Assembly (NCBI RefSeq): GCF_022213955.1
Contig: NZ_JAKNTW010000027.1
Coordinates: 103,843 to 167,842, forward strand
DNA length: 64,000 nucleotides
DNA from: Dolomitihabitans soli
GTDB taxonomy: Bacteria > Actinomycetota > Actinomycetes > Streptosporangiales > Streptosporangiaceae
Direction: 5' to 3'
The notes below the pieces were generated by a model. It did no database searches. It was not told the DNA's origin and saw only the letters and a program-made list of their open reading frames with translations. The position numbers and the translations under genes are program-made. Positions 8,901 through 17,145 of the stretch are shown here, in pieces (within the stretch, counting starts at the first letter, position 1; every line of letters starts with the position of its first letter).

Positions 8901-11900
8901 GCCGCTCCTCGACGTTGCGCACCTGTTCGATTTGCTGCCGGGTGTCCGCTTCGAGATGGTCCGACAGCTCCAGGAGTTTGTCGGTCAGCGCCTTCGCCGT
9001 GTGCTCGCCGGACAGCTCGGGCTCGGGAGTCCCGTCCTTTCTGGCGGCTGCCAGTTCCTGGAGGTAACGCTGGACCAGCTGGATCCGGGTGCCGCGGTCG
9101 ATCTCCAGCTGGCCGTGCAGGAACCGCTCCACCGCGTCGGCCACCATATCCAGCGGCAGCTGCTGCTTGCCCTGGGCGTACATCTCCAGGACATCCTGTT
9201 CGGGCTTCGCGAACTGGTACCCGCCGTTCTTCGTCTCGATCGTCTCAGTCGTGTCCGAGCCCACCTTGCTGATCACGATGGTGGTCGCCAGCTCCGCCGC
9301 GAAGACATAGGCATCTTCAAGGCCGATGACCAGGGGTTCCATCCCCCAGGTCGGCCCCTCCCGTACCGAACTGCTGGTGCCCTTCGAACCGGATCTGCCG
9401 CCTCCGCCGCCGAACTTCGGCTCCTCGGCCTGGCTGAAACCTCTGCTGAGCGAGACGTTCGTGTCCCGGCCGCCGGACCGGCCGGAGGACGTGCCCTGGT
9501 CGCCGAGCGCGAGGTGGATGTCGCCGACCACCATCGGAGAGCGCAGGGGACGTCCCGAGTCGCCGACCTTACCCTTGATCGAGATCGACCAGCGACCGAT
9601 CACCTTCGGGCACTCGGTCTGCAGGAACTCGGGGTGGGACATCAGGTTGGGGTTGCTCAGGAATTCGACGAGGGCGTGGTATTCCGCGGTGCCCGGCTTT
9701 ATGCCGGTCCGTCTGACGATCTCGTCGAGGACGCTCACCGGCTTGGTCCGCTCGGCGTCCGCGGTGGCCTCGGCCACCGCGTCGGCCTGCTCCTCGGCCT
9801 GGCGCTCCAGCTCACGGGCGGCGTCCTGCTCGGCCACCACAGCGCTGCCGAGGTCCAGGGCCAGTTGGCGGGTTCCCGTGAGCAGTTCGTCGGACGTGGG
9901 GATCTTGACGTCGGGATGCGCAGGTCCGTCCTCGGGCAGCAGCGACGCGGGCATCGACTGGTGCATCCGCACCTTCGCCGCCCCGATCGGGTGCGACACC
10001 CCGTCGCTCGTCACCTCCTCGACACTGATCACGTCCAGCTCGGTGGTCTTCGCCGCGGGGCCCATCTGTTCCACGAGGTTCACCGTGTTGTCGGTGTCGT
10101 TGTTGTTCTCGCCGGAACTGCGGCCCAGGCCGCCCTTGAGACCTCCGCCCAGGGAGCCCTTGTTCTCGTCATCGAACTGCGCCTCGGCGCCGACCCCGAC
10201 ACCGCCTCGCCAGGAGGTCGACGCGCCGCGCGAGTTTCCGAGGGTCTGGGATGCGATGTGCAGCATCACATCGGTTTCCGCGTCGGTGTATTTGACGTAC
10301 TCCCCGCCGTTGCGGGTGATCTTGATGCGGAGCGTGGTGTACTCCGGCTCCTGGTTGGCCCGCCGGTGCACGAGGAACACGTGGACGCCTTCCCCGGTGC
10401 ACTGGTTGTAGGAGGCCTGCGACCGCAGGGCGGCGAGCTGCTTTTCCAGCTCCTTTTGGTTCTTGTCCTGGCTCTCCCGTTCCACCTTGTCCGATGGCAC
10501 CTTGCCGTCCGGATCGGGCAGCAGACCGGGCTTCTGCGTACGCAGGTATGTCTCGACGTTGCTCCGGAGGGAGGCGAAGCTGGTGTCGTTCGCCGGGTCG
10601 GTGTCGTCCTCCAACGTCACCTGCGCGATCCCGACCCCGCGCACCTTGCCGGGACCGGTCCCCTGCCAGTCCGGCATCTCACCCTTACGGCCAGGCGGCG
10701 GCTCGGGCACGCCGTCGTCCCGCATGCGCTGCGCGCCGGACTCGTCCTGGACGAGCGCGGCCTTGTCGACCGGGAGCTTTCCGGGGTATGCGAGGTGCTC
10801 CGCCACCTGTGCCGTCACCGTGATCGGATCGTCGATGACCACCTCACGCGGTTTGCTCTCGCCGCGGACGTGCATGACGATCTTGACCTTCAGGGGGATG
10901 CCGTAGGTCTGGTTGTGACCGGACTTGCGTTTCACGACCGGGACGATCGACATGTCGTTCACGGCCACCCCGCTCGACTGCGAGGAGGAGGAGGCGGCGT
11001 TGAGACTCGCCTTCCCTGTCACGTTGTCCGGCTGCGGGCCCTGGTCGCCGGCGAGTTTGCCTTCCACGCCGCCGTTCACGTTCCCCGACTGGCCGGTCCC
11101 CTCCGACCTCATCGTCCCGGAGAACTCGACCTCCACATCCTCCCCGAGTTGCTCCGCACTCGGCGTTCCCACCGGCCTCGCGTCGATTCTCGACGTCCCG
11201 GGCACGACTACGGGCTCGGCCGTCATCTGAATATCCGCGATCGGGCGTCCATCGGGGGTGGTGAGGGGTTCCTGCACGCCGTCCGGGTTGTTGACCAGCT
11301 GGGGGATCCGGCTCCACAACCCTTCGACCATGCTGATGATCTGGTTGCGTGCCGTGGTGCCCACGTCGGCGACCCCGGGTCCCAGCGCCGCCACCGTCCG
11401 GTCGATCAACGCCTGCTGCCCGGTCACGCCGACGACCGCGAGGTTCGGCAGCTCCGGCACCTCATCCGGGTCCAGTTCGAGCTGAATCGTCTCTTCGGGG
11501 GCGTGCTCCACGAGGGCGTGTGAGATGTACATGTCCACCGTGTTCGCGTCGTCGACGGTGCCCTCGGAGACGACGGCGGTACGCGGGGCGCTCTCTCCCG
11601 CGACGCGGAGTTCCAGCGTGAAGTGACCGCCGCACACGTTGTACCGCGACGACGCTCCCCGGTTGTCCGTGACCGCGCCGGGCGTCACGAAACCGGTGGA
11701 GGCCACGGATTTCGAGCTGTTCGTGCCACTGCCGCGCGCGACGTTGGCACCGAAGAACTTCCCCACGGCTTCGATGGCGGCGTGAATGGCGCCGCCATCG
11801 ATACCGCGGGCTTCGAGGGCGGCGTGAAAGGCGCCGCCGGGAGCCACCAGCTTCGCTAACTGCTCGGCCAGCCCGAACACGCTGAGCTCGCCCGACCGGC

Positions 11901-14900
11901 CGGCGTTGCGGCCGGTGGTGACCGTTTCCACGCGGTTTCCCTGCGCGAAGGAGCCGTGCATCACCTCCGACGCCGTCACCTCCGGATTGACGACCTCGAC
12001 GAAATCGCCGGGCACCCATCGGACCCGCAGTTCACCGGCCTTCGTCTGCCCGAGCGAGAGCGTCGCGCCATCGCCCACCAGCCGGCGGGCCTCCGCCTGG
12101 AGCATCGCGTCCAGCTGGCTGGGAGTGAGGGTCTCGTCGACGCCGCCGGCTTTCAGCAGCGCGTTCGCCTCCTCGGCGATCTTGTTCCGGTACGGCAGGC
12201 GGCCGGTCAGCGATCCTGCGGGCAGCGCGGCATCCGGAGGCAGCGCCTCCTTCATCGCCTTGTGGAAGTCGGCGAGCCTGGCCTGGGCCTCCGCCGCCAG
12301 CCGGGCGACCTCGGCGGTCTGCGCGGCCGTCGGTCCCGGCTGCGATCGGGCGGCCAGATCCAGCGCCTGCGCCATGGCCTCGAACGCCGCGGCCGCGTTC
12401 TCAGCCTGATCGCGGGCCGTGCCGTACCTGCCGGCGATCCGCTGGTCACGAGCCGCCCTCTCCAGGTCCTTCTTCGCCCCCGCGCGCGCCACGTGACGCC
12501 GCGCCGGCGCCCCGCTGTCCCGCTCACCCTTGAGCTTCCGACCCGCCCGCTCCGCGTCCTCCGCCTTCTGCGCGGCCTCCAGGACGGCTGTCGCGCTCTT
12601 CTCGGTCTCCTGCGCACTTTCCGATCTGGTCGTCGCGCGTTCGTCCAGCAGGGCCCGGGCATCGCCCAGGTCGGCGGCCAGGGCCCGGGCCTGCGTGGCC
12701 AGGTCCGCGGCGGACGTGTTCGAGGTCAACGAGGCGAGGCCCTGGGACTGCTGGACGATCGTGTCCGCCGCTTCGGCCTGCGGCGTGGTCCGGAGCGCGG
12801 CGAACTCGTCCTGCGGTGTCCGCGCCGGCTTGTTCGCCTCCTCCCTCGCCTCGCGAGCGAGGTCACGCGCGCCGTCGCTCAGCAGGGCCGGGTCCATGCC
12901 GGCGTCCGGGTTGTCCATCAGGATCTCGACGACCACCTGCATGGCCGCTTCGGTGAACTCGGGAGACGATTCGGCCAGCAGGTGAAGGGCCGAGATCACG
13001 CCTTCCAGCGACGGCCTGCCGACGGCCCGGGCGATCTCGATGCCCAGCCAGGCCGCGGCCTCGGCAGCCAGCCGGGCCTGATCGGCGGCGTCACGGGTCC
13101 GCACCGTCAGGCGTTGTGCGATGAGGCTCATCGCGTCGGCGGAGAGATAGACGGCCTTGCCGTCCGGCCTGGCCAGCCGGGTGCGACCGTCCTGCAACAG
13201 CAACGCGTCCGGGGCCACGGCGGCCATGGCCTCGGCCAGCGCCGACTGGGCCAACGGCGACGGGGGCGGCGTATGCCCGCGAGCCCGCAGGTCACGCGCC
13301 ACCCCTTCGAGTTCGAGTGTGTAGTGGTGCCGGTCGGCGGGGAGGACGGCGGCCTTCCATTTGCGGGTCAGGTACTGGTACTCGTTGAGCCGTGCCGAGA
13401 CACAGGCGTCGTGGTTCCCGACAGTCCTGTCGGCAACCGCGACGCCTGCGTCTCGGTTCCCGGCAGAACTGCCGATGCCGACCGCCGCGAGGGCCCTGCG
13501 GATCACTCCCTGCCCGCCATTGCGGCGTGTCGCATCGACTTCCTGCAGGGTGTCGCTGATCTCGTGGATCAACACCCGCGGCACCACCGCCGTGTCCACC
13601 CGCGGCGCGATCCGCATCACATGGGGATCGGCCGCCGTCCCCTCGTGAACCTCCGTCCGTGCCACCAGATCGGAGGGCAGGCTCCCGACCTCCGCCCGGA
13701 AGTGCTGCACGCCCTGCCCTGGCGTCTCCACCATCAGCGTCATGCCGTCGGCTGACCACGCCCAACCGGTCACCCCTCTGCTCGCCCCGTTGCCGAAGTC
13801 CGTCGCCGCGACGTCCGTCATCGCGGTCGTGACCTCGTCAAGACTCAGATCCGCGCTCCCCGGCGGGCGTCCCGTGGCGACGAACGCGGTCCCGGGGATC
13901 TCCCGTCCGGTGACATGCCTGGGAGGGGTCTCGGAGGGTGGCGGCTGGTCGCCATCCGCTGGGCGGTCGTGTCGACGTAGCCGGGACCAAGCCCCACGAA
14001 TTCCGCGTCTGCGAGACGGCTGTGCATGCGGGTGTGCATGCGGGTGTGCCTGGTCGCCTTCGGCTCGTGATCGGTCCCCAGGCGCGACCTGCCCGTGTGT
14101 GGCGTTGCCGGTGGTCTGCGTCTGCTCGGGTGTGGTGTCGCCGGAGACCTGCGTCCGCTCGGGGCCGGGACGCCCGTTCGTGTCGGCGTCGTGGGCCTGC
14201 TCGGTGTCTTGGGTGACGTTCGGGTCGGCGGCGATCTCCGGGGTGGCGGCGAGAGAGTCCGGGGCGGACTGCTGGCTCGGGTCCGGCGCGGCGTGCTGAT
14301 TCGGGTCGCCCGCCGGGTCCGGCGCAGCCTGCTGGCTCGGGTCCAGCGCAGGATCCGGGGCGGACAGCTGGCTCGGGTCCTGCGTGGTGTGCTGATTCGG
14401 GTCACCCGCCGGGTCCGGCGCAGCCTGCTGGCTCGGATCGGGGCCGAGTTGGTTTGTCCGCGGTGTGGGCCGCTGGCCATCGGCGGTCTCCTCGAGGCGG
14501 GGAACCGTCCGCGAGTCCTGCGCAGGTGCGGACGGCGAAGTCGGCGTGAGGACATGGGTCTGGCCGCCGGTCTGGCCGCCGGTCTGGCCGCCGGGCCGGC
14601 CGCCGGGCTGGCCGCCCGGTTGCGGCGGGCCGGACGGGGTGGTGCCGTTGCCTGAGGAGTTCGACTCGCCGCCTTGGCCGGTGTTGCGCTGAGCACGCAC
14701 CCCAGCGTCGGCCCTCTCACTTATCTCCTGCGCGTGGGTGAGCGCCGACCGCGGGTCGACGACCGCGCCTATGACATCGGTGCTGAACGGGCTGATCGTG
14801 TTCGTACGGCCCACCCCGCCCGTGAACGCGCCGAGAAGGGAGTCCTTTGTCGGCAGCGCGAACTCCCCGTACACCAGTCCGTTGGCGGCGAAGCCGGCCA

Positions 14901-15900
14901 CCGGCGAGGTGACCACGTTGCTGAGACCCGTGTTGAGCATCCTGCCCGGGAAGCGCCTGAAAGCGTTGCCGATGCCGGCCCTGTCGCCCGCGGTGTTGTT
15001 CAGCCGTCTGATCAGCGGCAGCCGGTTCACCAGGCTGGAGACAGGCCGGGCGGCCCGCATGCCGAGCGCTGCCCCGGTCATGGCGCCCACTACTGCGGCC
15101 ATGGTCCGCCGCCAATCCCAGCCCGCACGGGTGCCGCGGCGGTTCTGGTCGAGCTGGGTGTAGCCGTCGATGAAGACCTCTTCCCCGACCTCCTCGACCA
15201 CCTCCCGGCCGGTGGGGGTGCTCAGCAGCCGCCCGACCGGGCCTTTGATCGAGGCGAGCCGCGTCAGGGGTCTGATGCCGCGGGTCGCCGCGGGAAGGCC
15301 CGCCACGCCGACCAGCCTCCGCAGGATGGCGTCGATGAAGGCGCGGCCGCGGGCGGCGATGGGGCCCATGAAGCTGGTGGTGGCGCCGGCGGAGAAGAAC
15401 GCCACCACCAGGGCGATGAACGCCGCGATCACCGCGATCCAGAAGGCGACATTGATCGATATCTTGGAGTACTGCGTCTCCCGGGCGAAGCTGTCGTTCT
15501 GCGCGGCGTAGGCGTAGTGGTTGTTCGCCACCGCGAGCAGGCCGTCCTCCGCGGAGTAGTCGATCTCCAACCGGGCGATGAACGACTGCGTCGAGGGCCC
15601 GGCCCAGCCCTCCATGATCGACACGGCGGCGTTGTCCACGGGGTCGAGGGAGTCGAGCACGGCCTCGCAGGCCGCCCGATGAGCCCTGGCCAGTTCCCAT
15701 GTCTTGCTCTCGCTGGCCTCCGGCCACGGCTGGCCCGCGGTCAGCATCGCGATCAGGTCGCTCGCCCAGGCGGGCAGCGACTCGCCCCACGCGGGCGTGA
15801 TGTCGACGACGGACCCGCCGCCGTCGGCGAACTCCTCTTCCTGCGGCGGGGGAGGTGTGGGAGTGGTGGTCGTCCCGCCTGGGGAGCCGGGTCCCGCCAC
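5959..15900 (-). CDS. Giant (3313-residue) modular type VII-associated protein with WXG-like N-terminus and C-terminal LysM
   Basis: Seen, in order: WXG100-like helical domain (about residues 30-148); transmembrane helix (150-175) and further Ala/Gly-rich helices to about 400; Gly/Pro/Gln/Asn low-complexity linker (404-600); GREIPGT segment (665); helical HTPP module (796-880); Ala/Glu coiled coil (1030-1230); a long beta-rich region (about 1400-2950) with at least five Ser/Gly/Thr-rich inserts near 1595, 1885, 2110, 2450 and 2725; a second HTPP module (3068-3134); a Cys cluster CECPPDKPCTC (about 3195); Pro-Glu repeats (3217-3255); LysM (3257-3312). The N-terminal layout recalls CpnT-like type VII toxins, but a LysM domain replaces a terminal toxin. 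Likely exported and wall-bound. The GTG start lies 1 bp after the upstream stop, indicating coupling. Function unknown. Confidence 0.8.
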   Translation of the reverse strand: MAGPGSPGGTTTTPTPPPPQEEEFADGGGSVVDITPAWGESLPAWASDLIAMLTAGQPWPEASESKTWELARAHRAACEAVLDSLDPVDNAAVSIMEGWAGPSTQSFIARLEIDYSAEDGLLAVANNHYAYAAQNDSFARETQYSKISINVAFWIAVIAAFIALVVAFFSAGATTSFMGPIAARGRAFIDAILRRLVGVAGLPAATRGIRPLTRLASIKGPVGRLLSTPTGREVVEEVGEEVFIDGYTQLDQNRRGTRAGWDWRRTMAAVVGAMTGAALGMRAARPVSSLVNRLPLIRRLNNTAGDRAGIGNAFRRFPGRMLNTGLSNVVTSPVAGFAANGLVYGEFALPTKDSLLGAFTGGVGRTNTISPFSTDVIGAVVDPRSALTHAQEISERADAGVRAQRNTGQGGESNSSGNGTTPSGPPQPGGQPGGRPGGQTGGQTGGQTHVLTPTSPSAPAQDSRTVPRLEETADGQRPTPRTNQLGPDPSQQAAPDPAGDPNQHTTQDPSQLSAPDPALDPSQQAAPDPAGDPNQHAAPDPSQQSAPDSLAATPEIAADPNVTQDTEQAHDADTNGRPGPERTQVSGDTTPEQTQTTGNATHGQVAPGDRSRAEGDQAHPHAHPHAQPSRRRGIRGAWSRLRRHDRPADGDQPPPSETPPRHVTGREIPGTAFVATGRPPGSADLSLDEVTTAMTDVAATDFGNGASRGVTGWAWSADGMTLMVETPGQGVQHFRAEVGSLPSDLVARTEVHEGTAADPHVMRIAPRVDTAVVPRVLIHEISDTLQEVDATRRNGGQGVIRRALAAVGIGSSAGNRDAGVAVADRTVGNHDACVSARLNEYQYLTRKWKAAVLPADRHHYTLELEGVARDLRARGHTPPPSPLAQSALAEAMAAVAPDALLLQDGRTRLARPDGKAVYLSADAMSLIAQRLTVRTRDAADQARLAAEAAAWLGIEIARAVGRPSLEGVISALHLLAESSPEFTEAAMQVVVEILMDNPDAGMDPALLSDGARDLAREAREEANKPARTPQDEFAALRTTPQAEAADTIVQQSQGLASLTSNTSAADLATQARALAADLGDARALLDERATTRSESAQETEKSATAVLEAAQKAEDAERAGRKLKGERDSGAPARRHVARAGAKKDLERAARDQRIAGRYGTARDQAENAAAAFEAMAQALDLAARSQPGPTAAQTAEVARLAAEAQARLADFHKAMKEALPPDAALPAGSLTGRLPYRNKIAEEANALLKAGGVDETLTPSQLDAMLQAEARRLVGDGATLSLGQTKAGELRVRWVPGDFVEVVNPEVTASEVMHGSFAQGNRVETVTTGRNAGRSGELSVFGLAEQLAKLVAPGGAFHAALEARGIDGGAIHAAIEAVGKFFGANVARGSGTNSSKSVASTGFVTPGAVTDNRGASSRYNVCGGHFTLELRVAGESAPRTAVVSEGTVDDANTVDMYISHALVEHAPEETIQLELDPDEVPELPNLAVVGVTGQQALIDRTVAALGPGVADVGTTARNQIISMVEGLWSRIPQLVNNPDGVQEPLTTPDGRPIADIQMTAEPVVVPGTSRIDARPVGTPSAEQLGEDVEVEFSGTMRSEGTGQSGNVNGGVEGKLAGDQGPQPDNVTGKASLNAASSSSQSSGVAVNDMSIVPVVKRKSGHNQTYGIPLKVKIVMHVRGESKPREVVIDDPITVTAQVAEHLAYPGKLPVDKAALVQDESGAQRMRDDGVPEPPPGRKGEMPDWQGTGPGKVRGVGIAQVTLEDDTDPANDTSFASLRSNVETYLRTQKPGLLPDPDGKVPSDKVERESQDKNQKELEKQLAALRSQASYNQCTGEGVHVFLVHRRANQEPEYTTLRIKITRNGGEYVKYTDAETDVMLHIASQTLGNSRGASTSWRGGVGVGAEAQFDDENKGSLGGGLKGGLGRSSGENNNDTDNTVNLVEQMGPAAKTTELDVISVEEVTSDGVSHPIGAAKVRMHQSMPASLLPEDGPAHPDVKIPTSDELLTGTRQLALDLGSAVVAEQDAARELERQAEEQADAVAEATADAERTKPVSVLDEIVRRTGIKPGTAEYHALVEFLSNPNLMSHPEFLQTECPKVIGRWSISIKGKVGDSGRPLRSPMVVGDIHLALGDQGTSSGRSGGRDTNVSLSRGFSQAEEPKFGGGGGRSGSKGTSSSVREGPTWGMEPLVIGLEDAYVFAAELATTIVISKVGSDTTETIETKNGGYQFAKPEQDVLEMYAQGKQQLPLDMVADAVERFLHGQLEIDRGTRIQLVQRYLQELAAARKDGTPEPELSGEHTAKALTDKLLELSDHLEADTRQQIEQVRNVEERLAKIDQEMDPEKGELAATGPSWPTKIDLRREGEPDQTVDMHKIVADAVDEYMEGQLAANPALRESLFKEYAGDRWWAMMARNGTHPRGNLPVLPGDIPIRLVMTFDDKEVELIGTFKGGIIMQRYRYVNSSETTSSSKSSTYNVNVEGSMDPGDLAGGGLDDAERDEVGAGVDGVDSGFSLGAGVSGAGGQGSSSSTTKAEQWTELERVATFNTVKVRHPIKVTVTVGETLDAQQDTKGPDAQKDTKGEAKREPVVVKVDGFMTRVVDAAMVTPKADTDNPKKVSPTPDPRPIALPDAFMVDGLEADGLYQAVYDLLADKSMLGPKDARNVQAMLEHHLTEMQTAANFRNMLETEGSTTLRITHANKPGVVVEVTIKARPKDRHVMVSGRKDTEIGRVRRIQRTIEIVVDQSWSYSFSKFESFFGLKRTRSAGWKASMRTAVSSGNRNETSRFEKSTAASIKVPVTFDVAAERKVVKRDRSTTSKKRIEVSNATTGQAELTVFESGLREMDTQRGTEGRRDHGWNLDMEFTRESERSGWRARWRRTPVSTIDLDDLFTEDADPATLYQDVAEAARKQLPAGRRPDTEVRVTAKSGWTGQTTPVTRARLLARELDTDVRLDALDPDGTVRSYVATPDGKLRSTVPDGGFASAFSRLAPDVLAQADQAQADLRAMYQRWLNNSAPDKGDFAQHIADELSGVPIGSPATPSSTGTPQQGAVQPRQGGTSTVAQRPAQGIIRRSLSRATRADKRDEYLSARYGEHRQLANKWNAARTADERHAYEQQINELAEALRRRGHTPPVPPWEIEQPTAPTGDLDSLINQPPPTGQPGRPATQPETKQELWERMRRISNPTGWDPPEEEEPCECPPDKPCTCGRRPQNLNPEEKPEPKPEPEPEPEPEPEPEPEPEPEPEPEPEPEPEPTTPENHTVVPGDTLWAISQQVYGNGRYWEVIYEHNRELIGTDPNNLPTGLELRIPELEPA
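6136..6250 (-). repeat. In-frame 6-bp repeat tract encoding Pro-Glu dipeptides
   Basis: About 18 copies of a GGCTCN-type hexamer (plus strand) encode alternating Pro and Glu just before the LysM domain of the giant protein. Such rigid acidic linkers often span cell wall. Slippage here would change linker length without a frameshift. Confidence 0.85.
14293..14436 (-). repeat. 96-bp tandem repeat in the linker of the giant protein
   Basis: A block of about 48 bp starting GTGCTGATTCGGGTC occurs at 14293-14340 and again at 14389-14436 with very few changes. The period of 96 bp is a multiple of three, so length changes stay in frame. It encodes Asp-Pro-Ser-Gln / Ala-Pro-Asp-Pro units. Confidence 0.75.
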
Positions 15901-15901
15901 G

Positions 15902-16252
15902 TCAGATTCGTTCCAGGAGGCTACTTACCGACCTGGCCTGTTCCGCGTCCATTCCGGTGGCGTTCTCGACAGCGTGGCGGACCTGGGAACCGAGCTCGCC
16001 CACATCGCTGACGAACTCGCTGCCGCTGTTGATCGCGATGTTGGGCCCGTCACCCAGCATGTACGCGTTCTTGAACGCGATCCCCGCCGCGTCGCCTCCC
16101 CACGGCGCGGCGGCGCTGAGCCTCTGGACCTCCGCCACGGCGGCCTGCCACGCCCCGTCGAGGTCGGAACTCGCGGTCGTCCACCTGGATAATCCCCTGA
16201 CCAGCGCCTGCGGGCGGATATCGACGTAGTCGATCTCGAACACAACGATCAT
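15902..16252 (-). CDS. WXG100-like small protein coupled to the giant gene
   Basis: 116 residues, predicted helical hairpin. A Trp-centred region (LDGAWQAAVAEV) and a turn (APWGGDAAG) resemble the W-x-G turn of ESAT-6/WXG100 proteins. Its TGA is separated by one base from the GTG of the giant gene, so the two are almost certainly translated together, consistent with a partner or chaperone helix pair for the giant protein's N-terminus. It overlaps the upstream YbaB-like gene by 4 bp (ATGA-type). Exact family uncertain. Confidence 0.7.
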   Translation of the reverse strand: MIVVFEIDYVDIRPQALVRGLSRWTTASSDLDGAWQAAVAEVQRLSAAAPWGGDAAGIAFKNAYMLGDGPNIAINSGSEFVSDVGELGSQVRHAVENATGMDAEQARSVSSLLERI

Positions 16253-16668
16253 CTCTCCTTCGGCAGTTGCCCGGACATCTGATCGAGCACCGCCTCAAGG
16301 TCACCTTCGAGATACAGCTTCATCTGTTCGGGAGCGACGAGCGGCTCGAAGTGTTCGACGACCTTCGCCTGGGCTTTGTCCGCGGCCCGCTGGATGGTCT
16401 CGGCGATGGAGTCCGCCAGCGCGCGTGCGTGCTGGCGGCGGTAGATGCGCGGATCGAGGTCCAGCCTGATGAGGTCGCCGCGCGCGCCGACCGTCGCCGT
16501 CACCAGCCCGTCCGGTGATCTCTCCGTCACCTGGACGGAACGAGCCTTCGCGTGTACGGCCGGCGCTTCCTGCTGCAGACGCAGGAAGTTGCTCCGAAGT
16601 TCGTCGGCATATGCCCGCAGGCCCCCCGCCTCCGCGTCATCCCCACGCAACGTGCATACTCCTGTCAC
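16249..16668 (-). CDS. YbaB/EbfC-like protein of the type VII locus (EspL-type)
   Basis: 139 residues from the GTG at 16668. Helix, then a beta sheet containing VTERSPDGLVTATVGARGDL and LDLDPRIY, then a helix: the YbaB/EbfC fold. In mycobacterial ESX-1 a YbaB-like protein (EspL) is a cytosolic accessory factor needed for effector stability or secretion. AGGAGT at about 16655-16660 (minus strand) precedes an in-frame TTG at 16650, which may be the true start. It heads the three-gene unit ending in the giant gene. Confidence 0.75.
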   Translation of the reverse strand: MTGVCTLRGDDAEAGGLRAYADELRSNFLRLQQEAPAVHAKARSVQVTERSPDGLVTATVGARGDLIRLDLDPRIYRRQHARALADSIAETIQRAADKAQAKVVEHFEPLVAPEQMKLYLEGDLEAVLDQMSGQLPKER

Positions 16669-16761
16669 ATGATGTTCACATGGCTGTGATCACACACAAC
16701 TTTTGGCATTGTGACAGTTAGACCAGTTGATCGGCTAGTGCCCTTGATGTCTGAAATTCCG
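16669..16761. promoter_or_regulatory. Probable promoter region of the giant-protein operon
   Basis: AT-richer than its surroundings, between the stop of the 127-residue gene and the YbaB-like gene start. It contains the palindrome TGTGATCACA (16685-16694) and a nearby TTGTGACAG. No confident -35/-10 pair was identified. Confidence 0.3.
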
Positions 16762-17145
16762 TCAGGCTTCGAGGGGTACGGCGTGCTCGCGAAGATCGCG
16801 GACTTCCTCGCGGGCGACCCAGCGCCGGTGTACGCCCCGCTCGACGCGTTCCATCCCCAGTGCCCGCGCCACGGGCAGCAGCCCACCGGTGTACTCCACG
16901 AGCAGTTCACCCGCCCGCTCCTCGTGCACGCGGCACGGCGCGCCGCGCCACTCGCACACCGTCGTGACGTGAAAGATCGCCTCGCACTCCGCCGCCGGCA
17001 CCGGACGCACGTAGCGACCGGCCGCCACCTCCGCGAAACCCTCCGCGGGCTCGGCACGGCACAGCCGTATCCACAGCCCGTCGTGGCGCGGATCGGGATT
17101 CGCGGGATAGTCGGTCCCGCGCCACCGCGCCCGGTAGGCGCTCAT
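16762..17145 (-). CDS. Conserved-looking hypothetical protein of the type VII locus
   Basis: 127 residues, Trp/Arg/Glu-rich, no signal peptide or membrane segment, so cytosolic. No family recognised. The sequence alternates predicted strands with polar turns (IWIRLCR, YVRPVPAAECEAIFHVTTVC). Its ATG overlaps the stop of the SseB-like gene (ATGA at 17142-17145), so it is translationally coupled to it. Position suggests an accessory, chaperone or immunity-like role; this is context only. Confidence 0.6.
   Translation of the reverse strand: MSAYRARWRGTDYPANPDPRHDGLWIRLCRAEPAEGFAEVAAGRYVRPVPAAECEAIFHVTTVCEWRGAPCRVHEERAGELLVEYTGGLLPVARALGMERVERGVHRRWVAREEVRDLREHAVPLEA

Noticed and set aside
6829..11523. 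Plus-strand open frame of 1564 codons antisense to the giant gene
   Set aside because: Mirror effect of strong third-position GC bias in the minus-strand gene; rich in His/Arg/Gly, no domains, no ribosome site.
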